DNA of 64,000 nt from Clostridium cavendishii DSM 21758 (lineage in GTDB: Bacteria; Bacillota; Clostridia; Clostridiales; Clostridiaceae): contig NZ_FQZB01000020.1 in NCBI RefSeq assembly GCF_900141845.1, positions 17,821 through 81,820 on the forward strand, given 5' to 3'. This document shows positions 43,321 to 52,465 of the stretch, piece by piece; the stretch's first letter is position 1, and each line of letters opens with the position of its first letter. The position numbers and the translations under genes were made by a program. The notes under the pieces were generated by a model. It was given only the letters and a program-made list of their open reading frames with translations. It made no database searches and had not been told where the DNA came from.

Positions 43321-43562
43321 ATATTATTAATATATATATGTTGCAATATGATTTCTACACTCAACTTGTTCGAAATTGTAAATTACTCTAAAAGTTCTGA
43401 ATGTAGATTACTTATTAGAACCTATATATATTATAGTTTAAAATCTACATTTATATTAATACACTTGTTAAACATAAAGTAAAGATAGTATTTAATCTAA
43501 TTTATAAAAAACATATTATAAAATATATATTAATTAAATATTATTATACTAGTTAAATAACT
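43321..43562. other. Intergenic region with a 10-bp inverted repeat
   Basis: AATGTAGATT (43400-43409) and AATCTACATT (43442-43451) form a perfect dyad 32 bases apart. The right part belongs to the 18-bp sequence shared with 37778-37795. No gene was recognised. Confidence 0.4.
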
Positions 43563-43805
43563 TTAATAATTGTTATTTTTATTCATCAATATATTTTCTA
43601 TATCATTTATGTCTTTACTTCCTTTATCTATTATAATTGCTCCTTCAATTTTATTATACTTATAGTTTAACTCAGCAGTATTGATACTTTTTAAATTACA
43701 TATTGCTGCGTCATAATCCTCTTGTGCATTATCAACTATTTCAAAACCTCTATTATATAATTCTTCTTTTAATTGTTTTAATTCGCTAGTTATATATAGT
43801 CTCAT
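43563..43805 (-). CDS. Small protein resembling UPF0180/YkuS
   Basis: The protein has 80 residues, beginning MRLYITSELKQLKEELYNRG and containing DYDAAICNLKS and a GAIIIDKGSKDINDI segment. Length and pattern (an N-terminal helix, two strands with a Cys, a variable tail) resemble the UPF0180/YkuS family, but the match is loose. Its ribosome site AAGGAGG lies inside the stem of the terminator-like hairpin at 43809-43850. Function unknown. Confidence 0.55.
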   Translation of the reverse strand: MRLYITSELKQLKEELYNRGFEIVDNAQEDYDAAICNLKSINTAELNYKYNKIEGAIIIDKGSKDINDIENILMNKNNNY

Positions 43806-43808
43806 AAA

Positions 43809-43850
43809 AAAACCTCCTTTTTAGGTATTCTAGACCTATAAGGAGGTTTT
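43809..43850 (-). terminator. Terminator of DUF4446 whose stem holds the next gene's ribosome site
   Basis: AAAACCTCCTT (43809-43819) pairs with AAGGAGGTTTT (43840-43850), with an inner TAGGT/ACCTA stem. On the minus strand a run of seven T follows, and the ATG of the next gene comes immediately after. The only Shine-Dalgarno of that gene is therefore within the downstream arm. Confidence 0.75.
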
Positions 43851-43860
43851 TATACAATAT

Positions 43861-44373
43861 TTATACTGTTGTTTTTACTTTATTTATTGCATTATTTAAT
43901 GCTGTCATTTCTTCTTCTGATAAATCATATCTAGAAATACCTTTATCTATTGGCTTAGCATAACAAGTACTTTCATTTCTTCCATATATACCAGTTAATA
44001 TAATACCATCATTATTTTCATCTAATATTGCAATTGAAAAACTCAAGTCACTTCCAACATCTTCAAATGCTTTATATCTTACCATTGCTACCTTTTGAAC
44101 ACAGCTTTTCATTTTTTCTTCTAACAGGTTAGCATGCTCTATAGCATTTTGAGAATTGTTATTTGCTTCATCAACTCTATCAAGATATGAAATAATTAAT
44201 TCTTCAATATTTTTATTATTCACACCTCTCATCATTTTTCTATATTTTTTTTCAACTTTTCCTACTGATCTAAATAGTACAATTATCAAAATAAATTGTA
44301 AAAGTATAATTACTGCTAAAGCTATTGCAATATAAGGCATATACATTTGTATATTGTTTGTTAAAAATTCCAA
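43861..44373 (-). CDS. DUF4446 family membrane-anchored protein
   Basis: The protein has 170 residues, with one N-terminal membrane helix (about 12-34), a helical linker (KVEKKYRKMMRGVNNKNIEEL), and a C-terminal domain with VRYKAFEDVGSDLSFSIAILDENNDGIILTGIYGR, the DUF4446 signature. The family is clostridial and placed next to parB at the origin; function unknown. A parS site separates it from parB. Confidence 0.85.
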   Translation of the reverse strand: MEFLTNNIQMYMPYIAIALAVIILLQFILIIVLFRSVGKVEKKYRKMMRGVNNKNIEELIISYLDRVDEANNNSQNAIEHANLLEEKMKSCVQKVAMVRYKAFEDVGSDLSFSIAILDENNDGIILTGIYGRNESTCYAKPIDKGISRYDLSEEEMTALNNAINKVKTTV

Positions 44374-44393
44374 GCTTCTTCATCCTTCCTGAT

Positions 44394-44409
44394 TGTTTCA
44401 CGTGAAACA
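44394..44409. other. parS centromere site 1
   Basis: The perfect 16-bp palindrome TGTTTCACGTGAAACA is the exact consensus for ParB/Spo0J loading. It lies directly against the parB stop codon. Confidence 0.97.
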
Positions 44410-45270
44410 TTATAAATTTATTATTTCTATTATTCTTTGTAAATCTTCTTCAGAATAATACTCTATTTCTATTTTACCCTTATTATTTTTATTATTAAGT
44501 TTAACCTTTGTGCCAAAATAATTTTGCAATCTATTTTGAAGGTCTTTATAATATGGATTTATCTTTTTTTCTTCATTACTTTTATTGTTTTCATTTTCTT
44601 CTTCATTTATTTTCTTTACAATTTTTTCTGTTTCTCTAACAGACAAATTCTCGTCTATTACTAATTGAGCTGTTTTATATTGATTTTCTTTGTCCTCTAA
44701 TCCTAATAACGCTCTTCCGTGCCCTTCACTTAAAACTGATTCAATTATATAATTTTGAACTCTATTATCTAACTGCAATAATCTCATTGTATTTGAAATA
44801 GCTGTTCTTGATTTTCCTATTTTTTTTGATAATTCTTCCTGAGTTAATTTAAAATCATTTAATAATCTTTGATATGCCTTTCCTTCTTCTATCGCATTTA
44901 AATCTTCTCTTTGAATATTTTCTATAAGAGATACCTCTAAAAGTTTTTCCTCATCTAAATCCATAATTATTGCAGGCACTTCTTTTAATCCGGCCATTTT
45001 AGCAGCTCTCCATCTTCTTTCACCTGCGATTATAGAATAGCAATCCTCATCTTTTTTAAGTATTAATGGCTGAATTAATCCATGTTCTTTAATTGATGTT
45101 GATAATTCAACTATTTTTTCATTATCAAAATATATTCTTGGCTGTTCTTTATTGGGTTTAATTTTATTCATTGATATAGTATTTGTATTTTTAGCTTCTT
45201 TAGTCTCAATACTATCATCTTCTGGTATTAAAGCTCCTAACCCTTTGCCTAAGCCAAACTTTTTACTCAC
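44410..45270 (-). CDS. parB: Chromosome-partitioning protein ParB (Spo0J)
   Basis: The protein has 286 residues. The N-terminal CTPase domain has the GERRWRAAKMAG motif (C-box) and NIQREDLNAIEEG, the central helix-turn-helix has TQEELSKKIGKSRTAISNTMRLL, and the C-terminal dimerisation part follows a Lys/Glu/Asn-rich linker. A basic N-terminal MSKKFGLGKGLGALIP segment fits the ParA-stimulating peptide. It overlaps parA by eight bases. It loads on the parS sites at 44394 and 46146 and recruits SMC. Confidence 0.95.
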   Translation of the reverse strand: MSKKFGLGKGLGALIPEDDSIETKEAKNTNTISMNKIKPNKEQPRIYFDNEKIVELSTSIKEHGLIQPLILKKDEDCYSIIAGERRWRAAKMAGLKEVPAIIMDLDEEKLLEVSLIENIQREDLNAIEEGKAYQRLLNDFKLTQEELSKKIGKSRTAISNTMRLLQLDNRVQNYIIESVLSEGHGRALLGLEDKENQYKTAQLVIDENLSVRETEKIVKKINEEENENNKSNEEKKINPYYKDLQNRLQNYFGTKVKLNNKNNKGKIEIEYYSEEDLQRIIEIINL

Positions 45271-46045
45271 TTATTTTCACTCCTTGCCTACTTAAAAATT
45301 CTTTAGTTAAAATTTCATATGCTTCTGCACCCTTACACTTATCATCATATAACATTATTGGCAAACCAAAGCTTGGTGCTTCTGCTAATCTTATATTTCT
45401 AGGGATTGTAGACTTATATACCTTGTCTTTAAAATATTTTTGAACTTCTTTATAAACTTCATTACTTAAATTAGTTCTAGAATCATACATAGTCATTACT
45501 ACTCCTTCTATTTCTAGATTTTTGTTTAATGACTTTTTAACTAAATTTATAGTATTTATAAGTTGTCCAACACCTTCTAATGCGTAAAATTCGCATTGTA
45601 TTGGTATTAATACAGATTGACAACATGTCAATGCATTTATTGTTAATATACCTAAAGAAGGTGGACAATCTAAGAAAATAAAATCAAATTGATCTTCAAT
45701 TTCTTTTATTTTATTCTTTAATATAAGCTCTCTAGATTCTGTTCCAATTATTTCAACTTCAGCCCCAGCTAAATTCATTTTTGCTGGTGCTACATAAAGA
45801 TTTTCAACTAATTCACTTTGTTTAATTATATCTTTCAAAGATGTATCACTATCTGTCATTACATCATATATAGACTTATCTAACTTTCTTTTATCTATTC
45901 CTAACCCACTAGTTGTATTACCTTGTGGGTCTATATCTATTGCTAATACTTTATACCCTAACATAGCTACATAAGAGCATAAATTTATATTGGTAGTTGT
46001 TTTTCCAACTCCACCTTTTTGATTAAAAACACATATAGTTTTCAT
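45263..46045 (-). CDS. parA: Chromosome-partitioning ATPase ParA (Soj)
   Basis: The ATG at 46045 is preceded by AAGGAGG, giving 260 residues. The deviant Walker A KGGVGKTTTNINL has the signature first Lys, and Walker A' (DIDPQGN) and Walker B (FIFLDCPPSLG) are present. In Bacillus Soj regulates DnaA and positions the origin with Spo0J. It lies upstream of and overlaps parB. Confidence 0.95.
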   Translation of the reverse strand: MKTICVFNQKGGVGKTTTNINLCSYVAMLGYKVLAIDIDPQGNTTSGLGIDKRKLDKSIYDVMTDSDTSLKDIIKQSELVENLYVAPAKMNLAGAEVEIIGTESRELILKNKIKEIEDQFDFIFLDCPPSLGILTINALTCCQSVLIPIQCEFYALEGVGQLINTINLVKKSLNKNLEIEGVVMTMYDSRTNLSNEVYKEVQKYFKDKVYKSTIPRNIRLAEAPSFGLPIMLYDDKCKGAEAYEILTKEFLSRQGVKISE

Positions 46046-46145
46046 ATCAAAACCTCCTTCCATACATAAATATTATATCTTTAAATTTAACATAATAAAA
46101 GTGATTACTTGTTATATATATATGAATTTTATATATTTTTTTATA

Positions 46146-46161
46146 TGTTTCACGTGAAACA
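46146..46161. other. parS centromere site 2
   Basis: A second perfect TGTTTCACGTGAAACA, extended to a 22-bp palindrome (46143-46164), stands about 100 bases upstream of parA. Confidence 0.97.
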
Positions 46162-46400
46162 TATAAATACTAATCCTAAATATGCCTAAAATGATAAAAA
46201 ATAAAATTCTAGATTATAATAAATAATTTATATCTATAAAATTTACATTGAGCTATATTTTATAGATAGTCTAAATATAGAAACTTAATTAAAACTTATA
46301 TTTAATTTATAAGTATAAATCAAAATATATAACCATCATAAAATTTATTTTTAAATATTCTATAATTAATGAAATATTAAAATTGTAAAGTCTTAAAAAT
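46162..46400. other. Region between noc and parA
   Basis: About 240 AT-rich bases without a gene or a recognisable RNA follow the parS site. The parA promoter should lie in the right part of the noc-parA gap. Confidence 0.4.
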
Positions 46401-46451
46401 AAAAAAGGAACTATCGCTAACAAATTTTAAATCTGTTAATGCGACAGTTCC
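46401..46451 (-). terminator. Terminator of noc
   Basis: GGAACTATCGCTAACA (46407-46422) pairs with TGTTAATGCGACAGTTCC (46434-46451) with two small mismatches. A run of T follows on the minus strand at 46401-46406. Confidence 0.85.
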
Positions 46452-46459
46452 ACTAATAC

Positions 46460-47248
46460 CTACTTTTTAGGTATCTTAACTGTAATTTGAATATATTCAT
46501 CAAAATCCTTTGATTTATATTCAGCTGGTATTTTAAATTTATCAAAAACTTGTTTTATAGAATTAACATAAATTTTAGAAGAAAAAATACCTTTTATTTT
46601 TTTCTTTCCTTCGTTATTTAATTCATCACCTGCAAGCTTTAATAATTCTCTGTTTATTAAATCTTCCGTAGCCTTAACATTTAAACCTTGCTTTATTACT
46701 TTTTTAATAACCTGTAATTGTAATTTTTCATCTGGTAAAGACAATAAAGCTCTTGCATGTCTTTCAGTAAGAGCATTTTCTAAACATATAAGTCTCACTT
46801 CTTCACTTAATTTTAATAATCTTAATTTATTAGCTATAGTAGACTGCTTCTTTCCCATTCTTTCAGCTATTTGTTCTTGCGTAAATTTATGATCCTTTAT
46901 TAAATTAAAATATGCTTCTGCTTCTTCTATAAAATTAAGATCTTCTCTTTGTAAATTTTCAAGTAATGCAACTTCTGCTGATTCTGAGTCTGTTATTTCT
47001 ACTACTGTACAAGGAACTGTTTCTAAAGATGCTAATCTTGCTGCTCTCCATCTTCTTTCACCAGCTACCAACTCATATAAATCTCCTCTTTTTCTAACAG
47101 TTAGAGGTTGAATTATTCCAAACTCTGATATAGATTGAGATAATTCCTTCAATGCGTCCTCATTAAAAAATTTTCTTGGTTGATAAGTGTTTGGAATTAT
47201 ATTCTCCACACTAACATTTATTATTTCTTTGTGCATATCCCATACCAT
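46460..47248 (-). CDS. noc: ParB-family nucleoid occlusion protein Noc
   Basis: The protein has 262 residues, with the ParB CTPase motif GERRWRAARLAS, NLQREDLNFIEEAEAY and the helix-turn-helix TQEQIAERMGKKQSTIANKL. It is distinct from the ParB two genes away and sits directly after rsmG, the conserved place of noc. It begins almost at the ParB domain; the N-terminal amphipathic membrane-anchoring helix known from Bacillus Noc is not visible. In Bacillus it binds its own sites and keeps division off the nucleoid. Confidence 0.88.
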   Translation of the reverse strand: MVWDMHKEIINVSVENIIPNTYQPRKFFNEDALKELSQSISEFGIIQPLTVRKRGDLYELVAGERRWRAARLASLETVPCTVVEITDSESAEVALLENLQREDLNFIEEAEAYFNLIKDHKFTQEQIAERMGKKQSTIANKLRLLKLSEEVRLICLENALTERHARALLSLPDEKLQLQVIKKVIKQGLNVKATEDLINRELLKLAGDELNNEGKKKIKGIFSSKIYVNSIKQVFDKFKIPAEYKSKDFDEYIQITVKIPKK

Positions 47249-47379
47249 CCCTTACAATAAACAATCTCGAATATAAGCTGCCATTATTTTACATATTCTC
47301 TATTGACAGCTAAAATCCTTCTTTTTTATCAAAAAATTTATGACAAAAAAGTTAATTTTTCTATATAAACCCACTCTTA

Positions 47380-48099
47380 TTATTTTAGCGGTTTTTTAGT
47401 TATAGTTCCAGCTTTTCTTGGATAAACATTTGGTGTTGCTTTAACTTTCTTTATAACTACTAAATTATGATTTAAATCAGTTCCTTCTATATCTACAGAA
47501 ATCACCTGTAATAATTTTCCACCTAACATTCCTATAGCTTTTTTAGCCTCTTCTAATTCTTCATCAATAGAAGGACCCTTAAGCGCTATAAAATATCCTC
47601 CAACTTTTACGTATGGTATACAAAATTCACTAAGTACACTCATATTTGCTACAGCTCTTGACGTTGCAATATCAAATTTTTCTCTTAAATCTTTTTGTCT
47701 TGCACCATCCTCAGCTCTTGAATGTATAGTTACTACATTGTCTAAGTTTAAAGATGTTTTAATTTGATTTAAAAAATTTATTCTTTTGTTTAATGAATCT
47801 AATAATGTTACATTTATGTCAGTTTTCATTATTGCTATAGGAAGCCCAGGAAATCCAGCTCCTGTTCCTACATCTATAACACTTTTACATTTTTTAAATT
47901 CATCTAGTTTAAACGCATTTATACAATCTATAAAATGCTTTTTTATTATCTCTTCATCTTCTGTAATAGCAGTTAAATTTATCTTTTCATTCCATTCTTT
48001 TAATAAATCTTTGTAAGTTATAAATTTATTATATGTTTTTTCATCAAAACTCATTTCAACTTTATCACAAGCTGATTTCATTAATTCAAAAAATTCCAT
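47380..48099 (-). CDS. rsmG: 16S rRNA m7G527 methyltransferase
   Basis: The enzyme has 239 residues with a class I SAM-binding fold: VIDVGTGAGFPGLPIAI (motif I, near residue 70), HSRAED, and ATSRAVANM. It methylates G527 of 16S rRNA. It lies 12 bases after mnmG in the same direction, in the conserved mnmE-mnmG-rsmG run. Confidence 0.95.
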   Translation of the reverse strand: MEFFELMKSACDKVEMSFDEKTYNKFITYKDLLKEWNEKINLTAITEDEEIIKKHFIDCINAFKLDEFKKCKSVIDVGTGAGFPGLPIAIMKTDINVTLLDSLNKRINFLNQIKTSLNLDNVVTIHSRAEDGARQKDLREKFDIATSRAVANMSVLSEFCIPYVKVGGYFIALKGPSIDEELEEAKKAIGMLGGKLLQVISVDIEGTDLNHNLVVIKKVKATPNVYPRKAGTITKKPLK

Positions 48100-48111
48100 A
48101 CTAATCCTCCA

Positions 48112-49992
48112 TTAGTTATTAACTCTATATTGGTGCTCTAAATATATTAAAAGCACTGATATATCTGCTGGAGAAACTCCAGATATTCTTGATGCTTGCC
48201 CTATGCTTATAGGTCTTATTTTTGAAAGTTTTTGAATTGCTTCAATTCTTAACCCCTTAATGTTGTTATAATCCAAGGCTTCCGGGATAAGCTTCTTTTC
48301 AAACTTTCTGAATTGACCAACTTGCTCTAATTGTTTTTCTATATACCCCTCATATTTAGCCATTATGTTAAGTTGTTCCCCTATATCATAAGGTAGTTCT
48401 GGTCTTTCTTGATCTAATGGTGCCACTGAGAAGTAATCCACTTCTGGTCTTTTTATAAGTTCATACATTGATATTGGCTTTCTTAGTTCAACAGAACCTA
48501 TACTTAATAAAAATTCATTAACTTCCTTCTTATTAGTTATTTGAAGATTCTTAATTCTTTCAAATTCTGACTCTATATTATTTTTTCTTTCATTAAATAT
48601 ATTCCATCTTTCTTCACTTACGAGCCCGGCCTTATAACCTATAGGTGTAAGTCTTAAATCAGCATTATCTTGCCTTAATAATAATCTATATTCTGATCTC
48701 GAAGTCATCATTCTATAAGGTTCATTTGTTCCCTTTGTAACTAAATCGTCTATAAGGACACCTATATATCCGTCAGATCTTGTTAATACAACCTGTTCTT
48801 TATTTAACACCATAAGTGCAGCATTCATACCAGCTATAATACCTTGTGCGGCTGCCTCTTCATAACCTGAACTTCCATTTACCTGACCAGCACTAAAAAA
48901 TCCTTCATAATTTTTAAATTCTAAAGTTGGTTTAAGTTGTGTTGAATCTATTGAATCATATTCTATAGCATACGCAGTTCTTAATATTTCAACATTTTCT
49001 AATCCAATAACAGTTCTAAGCATCTTTACTTGAACATCTTCAGGAAGTGATGAACTCATACCCCCTACATACATTTCTAATGTATTTTCTCCCTCAGGTT
49101 CAACAAATATCTGGTGCCTCATCTTATCTGGAAATCTCATTATTTTATCTTCTATAGATGGACAGTATCTAGGACCTATACCTTCTATACTTCCATTATA
49201 CATAGGTGACCTATGTATATTTTCTTTTATAATTTCTTGAGTTTCTTCAGTAGTGTAAGTAAGCCAACAATCTACTTGTTCTCTATCTATGTTTTTACTT
49301 ATAAATGAAAATGGAACTATCCTTTTATCACCAGGCTGTCTTGTCATTTTTGAAAAATCTACACTTCTCATATTTATTCTTGCGGGTGTCCCTGTCTTAA
49401 ATCTTCTTAATGATATACCTAAGTCCAAAAGACTTTGTGATAAATCATTAGCTGGAAATAATCCATTAGGTCCCCCACTATAACTTACATCACCTATTAT
49501 TATTCTACCTTTTAAATAAGTACCAGTAGTTAAAATTATAGCTTTACAGTTATAGTAAGCTCCATTCTTAGTTAATACTCCACAAACTTTTCCATCCTTA
49601 ACATCTATAGAAATAGCCTCTAATTGTCTCACATATAAGTTTTCAGTGTCTTCCATAACATGTTTCATTCTATCTTGATAAGCCTTCTTATCTGCCTGTG
49701 CCCTAAGTGAATGTACAGCAGGTCCTTTTGAAGTATTAAGCATTCTAGATTGAATAAAGGTATTATCTATATTAACACCCATCTCTCCACCTAAAGCATC
49801 TACTTCTCTTACTAAATGACCTTTAGCAGTACCTCCTATATTAGGATTACATGGCATCATAGCTATAGAATCTAAATTCATAGTTAGCACTAATGTTTTA
49901 CATCCCATTCTTGCTGAAGCAAGACCTGCTTCACAGCCAGCGTGACCTGCTCCAATTACAATTACATCATAATCTCCAGCTATATACTTCAT
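48112..49992 (-). CDS. mnmG: tRNA uridine 5-carboxymethylaminomethyl modification enzyme MnmG
   Basis: The protein has 626 residues, the usual length. The FAD motif GAGHAG is at residues 14-19, the conserved MNPNIGGTAKG-type segment reads MPCNPNIGGTAKGHLVREVD, and the C-terminal helical part ends near SGVSPADISVLL. With MnmE it modifies the wobble uridine of several tRNAs. It follows mnmE by 14 bases. Confidence 0.96.
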   Translation of the reverse strand: MKYIAGDYDVIVIGAGHAGCEAGLASARMGCKTLVLTMNLDSIAMMPCNPNIGGTAKGHLVREVDALGGEMGVNIDNTFIQSRMLNTSKGPAVHSLRAQADKKAYQDRMKHVMEDTENLYVRQLEAISIDVKDGKVCGVLTKNGAYYNCKAIILTTGTYLKGRIIIGDVSYSGGPNGLFPANDLSQSLLDLGISLRRFKTGTPARINMRSVDFSKMTRQPGDKRIVPFSFISKNIDREQVDCWLTYTTEETQEIIKENIHRSPMYNGSIEGIGPRYCPSIEDKIMRFPDKMRHQIFVEPEGENTLEMYVGGMSSSLPEDVQVKMLRTVIGLENVEILRTAYAIEYDSIDSTQLKPTLEFKNYEGFFSAGQVNGSSGYEEAAAQGIIAGMNAALMVLNKEQVVLTRSDGYIGVLIDDLVTKGTNEPYRMMTSRSEYRLLLRQDNADLRLTPIGYKAGLVSEERWNIFNERKNNIESEFERIKNLQITNKKEVNEFLLSIGSVELRKPISMYELIKRPEVDYFSVAPLDQERPELPYDIGEQLNIMAKYEGYIEKQLEQVGQFRKFEKKLIPEALDYNNIKGLRIEAIQKLSKIRPISIGQASRISGVSPADISVLLIYLEHQYRVNN

Positions 49993-50006
49993 CTATTATC
50001 AAACTC

Positions 50007-51386
50007 CTACTTTCCACAACAAAATTCTGCAAAAATTTTATTTACTACATCTTCTTCAAGTTCAGCCCCAGTTATTTCTCCTAAAGCTCTTAATCCTGAT
50101 GTTACATATATTGATATCAAATCCAAAAATTCGTTATTATTTAAATTTGTAAGTCCTAATTCTAAATTTTCAATTGCTCTATAAAGTGCTTGTTTATGTC
50201 TAGTATTAGTTATCATTAAACTTTCAGAATCTATACTTCCATTAAAGAATAATTCCTTTATCTTTTCCTTTAATAATTCTATACCAAAACCTGTTTTAGC
50301 TGATATTTCTATAAAATTAGAAAGATCCTTAAGCGCATCAAAATTTAACTTTCTATCTAAATCTACTTTATTTAATAGAACTACATATTTCTTATCTTTT
50401 ATGAATTCTATAATTTCTCTATCTTCCTCATCTAACTCCCTACTTGTATCTAACATGAATACAACTAAATCAGCTTCATTTATTTTTTCTTTTGATTTTT
50501 CTACACCAATTTTTTCAACTACATCCTCAGTTTCTCTAATTCCTGCAGTATCAACTATTCTAACAGGAATACCGTCTAAATTTATATACTCTTCTATAAC
50601 ATCTCTCGTAGTTCCAGGTATATCTGTAACTATAGCCCTTTTTTCCTTTAAAAGTGCATTTAATAAAGAAGATTTTCCCACATTAGGTTTACCCACTATA
50701 ACTAAATTAAGACCATCTCTTATTATTTTGCCCTCATCTGCACATTTCAAAAGTTTATCTATCTCATTTATAACGTTTCTTAACTTGTTCGCAACATCTA
50801 TAGGTATTTGTGGATCTATCTCTTCTTCATCTTCAGTAAAATCTACCGCATACTCTATAAGTGCTACTATATCTAAAACTCTAGCTCTTAAATTATTTAT
50901 TTCCCTGGAAAGAATACCTTCACTTTGCATCATTGCTGACTTCATAGAAAGTTCTGTTTTAGCAGTAATTATATCCATAACTGCTTCTGCTTGACTTAAA
51001 TCTATTCTTCCATTTAAAAATGCCCTTTTTGTAAACTCACCTGGTTCTGCTAGTCTTGCACCTGCCTTTATAACTTCTTGAAGAACCTTATTAGTAGAAA
51101 CAACTCCCCCGTGACAATTTATTTCCACAGTATCCTCTGCCGTAAAACTTCTAGGTCCCTTCATAAAACTAATAATAACCTCATCAATATTTTGTGAGGT
51201 TTCCATATCAACAATATGTCCGTACTTCATAGTATAAGGTTTCATATTTAAAATACTTAAACCATTTTTAGCCTTAAATATCTTATCTACTATTTCTAAT
51301 GCCTTAAATCCTGATACCCTGATGATAGATATTCCACCTTCACCTATGGCAGTAGCTATAGCAGCTATTGTATCAAATTCTTTCAT
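50007..51386 (-). CDS. mnmE: tRNA modification GTPase MnmE
   Basis: The protein has 459 residues: an N-terminal tetrahydrofolate-binding domain, a helical domain, and an inserted G domain with G1 GKPNVGKS (232-239), G3 DTAGI and G4 NKVD. The C-terminal FCCGK carries the catalytic Cys at 456. It works as a complex with MnmG. It heads the mnmE-mnmG-rsmG operon. Confidence 0.96.
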   Translation of the reverse strand: MKEFDTIAAIATAIGEGGISIIRVSGFKALEIVDKIFKAKNGLSILNMKPYTMKYGHIVDMETSQNIDEVIISFMKGPRSFTAEDTVEINCHGGVVSTNKVLQEVIKAGARLAEPGEFTKRAFLNGRIDLSQAEAVMDIITAKTELSMKSAMMQSEGILSREINNLRARVLDIVALIEYAVDFTEDEEEIDPQIPIDVANKLRNVINEIDKLLKCADEGKIIRDGLNLVIVGKPNVGKSSLLNALLKEKRAIVTDIPGTTRDVIEEYINLDGIPVRIVDTAGIRETEDVVEKIGVEKSKEKINEADLVVFMLDTSRELDEEDREIIEFIKDKKYVVLLNKVDLDRKLNFDALKDLSNFIEISAKTGFGIELLKEKIKELFFNGSIDSESLMITNTRHKQALYRAIENLELGLTNLNNNEFLDLISIYVTSGLRALGEITGAELEEDVVNKIFAEFCCGK

Positions 51387-51765
51387 ATATCCTCCTTAAC
51401 TTATAGGTTGATTTTTAGCTTCAAATCTACCTTAAATTGAAACAAGAATAATTTATCCATCAACATATAATTCTTGAAATTACACTAACAAAATAAATCA
51501 TTAGAATTATTGTAGATAGGATAAATTTATTATATATAAGCTTAAACAAAGTTTCTTATTTTATACTAATATTCATTTTACCTAACTATAAATCAATAGT
51601 CAAAGTTTATTATATGTAATATTTAAATAGTATTAACATTAGATATTATCTTTAAATTAATAGGAAATTTAATAATTTAATTCAAAAATTTATAACTTCA
51701 AATTATAAAAAATTAAAATTTTATCTTATAACTATCAAAAATAAAAAAATTTACTCTATATCAAC
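51387..51765. other. AT-rich region between jag and mnmE
   Basis: About 380 bases upstream of mnmE have no gene. It should contain the mnmE promoter. Apart from weak AT-rich dyads nothing was recognised. Confidence 0.45.
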
Positions 51766-51766
51766 A

Positions 51767-51794
51767 AAAGAAAGCCAAAAATTTGGCTTTCTTT
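51767..51794 (-). terminator. Terminator of the rpmH-to-jag run
   Basis: AAAGAAAGCCAAA (51767-51779) pairs with TTTGGCTTTCTTT (51782-51794), six bases after the jag stop codon; TTTTG follows on the minus strand. Confidence 0.85.
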
Positions 51795-51799
51795 CTTAA

Positions 51800-52423
51800 T
51801 TATCTCTTTATATCTACTACTATTCTTCTATATGGCTCTTCACCTTCACTATATGTATTTATAGTGTCATCCCCCTGAAGTGCGGAATGAATTATTCTTC
51901 TTTCATAAGGATTCATAGGTTCTAGCTTAAATAGCTTTCCTGTTTTTTTAACTTTATATGCTGTTTTATCAGCAAGTCTTCTTAATGTTTCTTCTCTCTT
52001 ATTCCTATAATTTTCAGTATCTAAAACTACCCTTTTATATGGTATATCATGATACTTATTAACAACTAGGCTTGTTAAGTATTGAAGTGAATCTAGTGTT
52101 TCACCTCTATATCCTATAATAAGTCCCATTTTAGACCCTGTTAAGTTAATACTAATAACATCATCAGTTTCCTTAATATCAATCTCTGCACTAATATCCA
52201 TCTTAGCCAATACATCAGTTAAGAATTTTTTAGCTTCACTTATATAATCTCTTTTTAAAGTAACTGATACCTTAGCAGGTTTTGAGCCTATACCAAATAA
52301 TAATCCTTTGCTACCTTCTTCTATAATCTCATATTCCACTTTATCTTCAGTAGTGTTTAGTTCATTCAAAGCATTTTTAAGTGCTTCTTCAACGGATTTA
52401 CCTAACGTTACTACATTTTTCAT
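51800..52423 (-). CDS. jag: RNA-binding protein Jag/KhpB
   Basis: The protein has 207 residues: a Jag-N domain (about 1-50, VTLGKSVEEALKNAL), a KH domain with GLIIGYRGETLDSLQYL, and a C-terminal R3H domain with NPYERRIIHSALQ. In other Firmicutes KhpB/Jag binds RNA with KhpA and affects cell division and elongation. It lies 42 bases after yidC in the same direction. Confidence 0.94.
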   Translation of the reverse strand: MKNVVTLGKSVEEALKNALNELNTTEDKVEYEIIEEGSKGLLFGIGSKPAKVSVTLKRDYISEAKKFLTDVLAKMDISAEIDIKETDDVISINLTGSKMGLIIGYRGETLDSLQYLTSLVVNKYHDIPYKRVVLDTENYRNKREETLRRLADKTAYKVKKTGKLFKLEPMNPYERRIIHSALQGDDTINTYSEGEEPYRRIVVDIKR

Positions 52424-52465
52424 ACCCTTTTCACCACCCTATAAAAGCTAAAATATTTTAAATTT

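Noticed and set aside
50401..50994. A 197-codon plus-strand frame inside mnmE
   Set aside because: Antisense shadow of a conserved gene; Ser/Ile/Leu-rich low-complexity product and no ribosome site.
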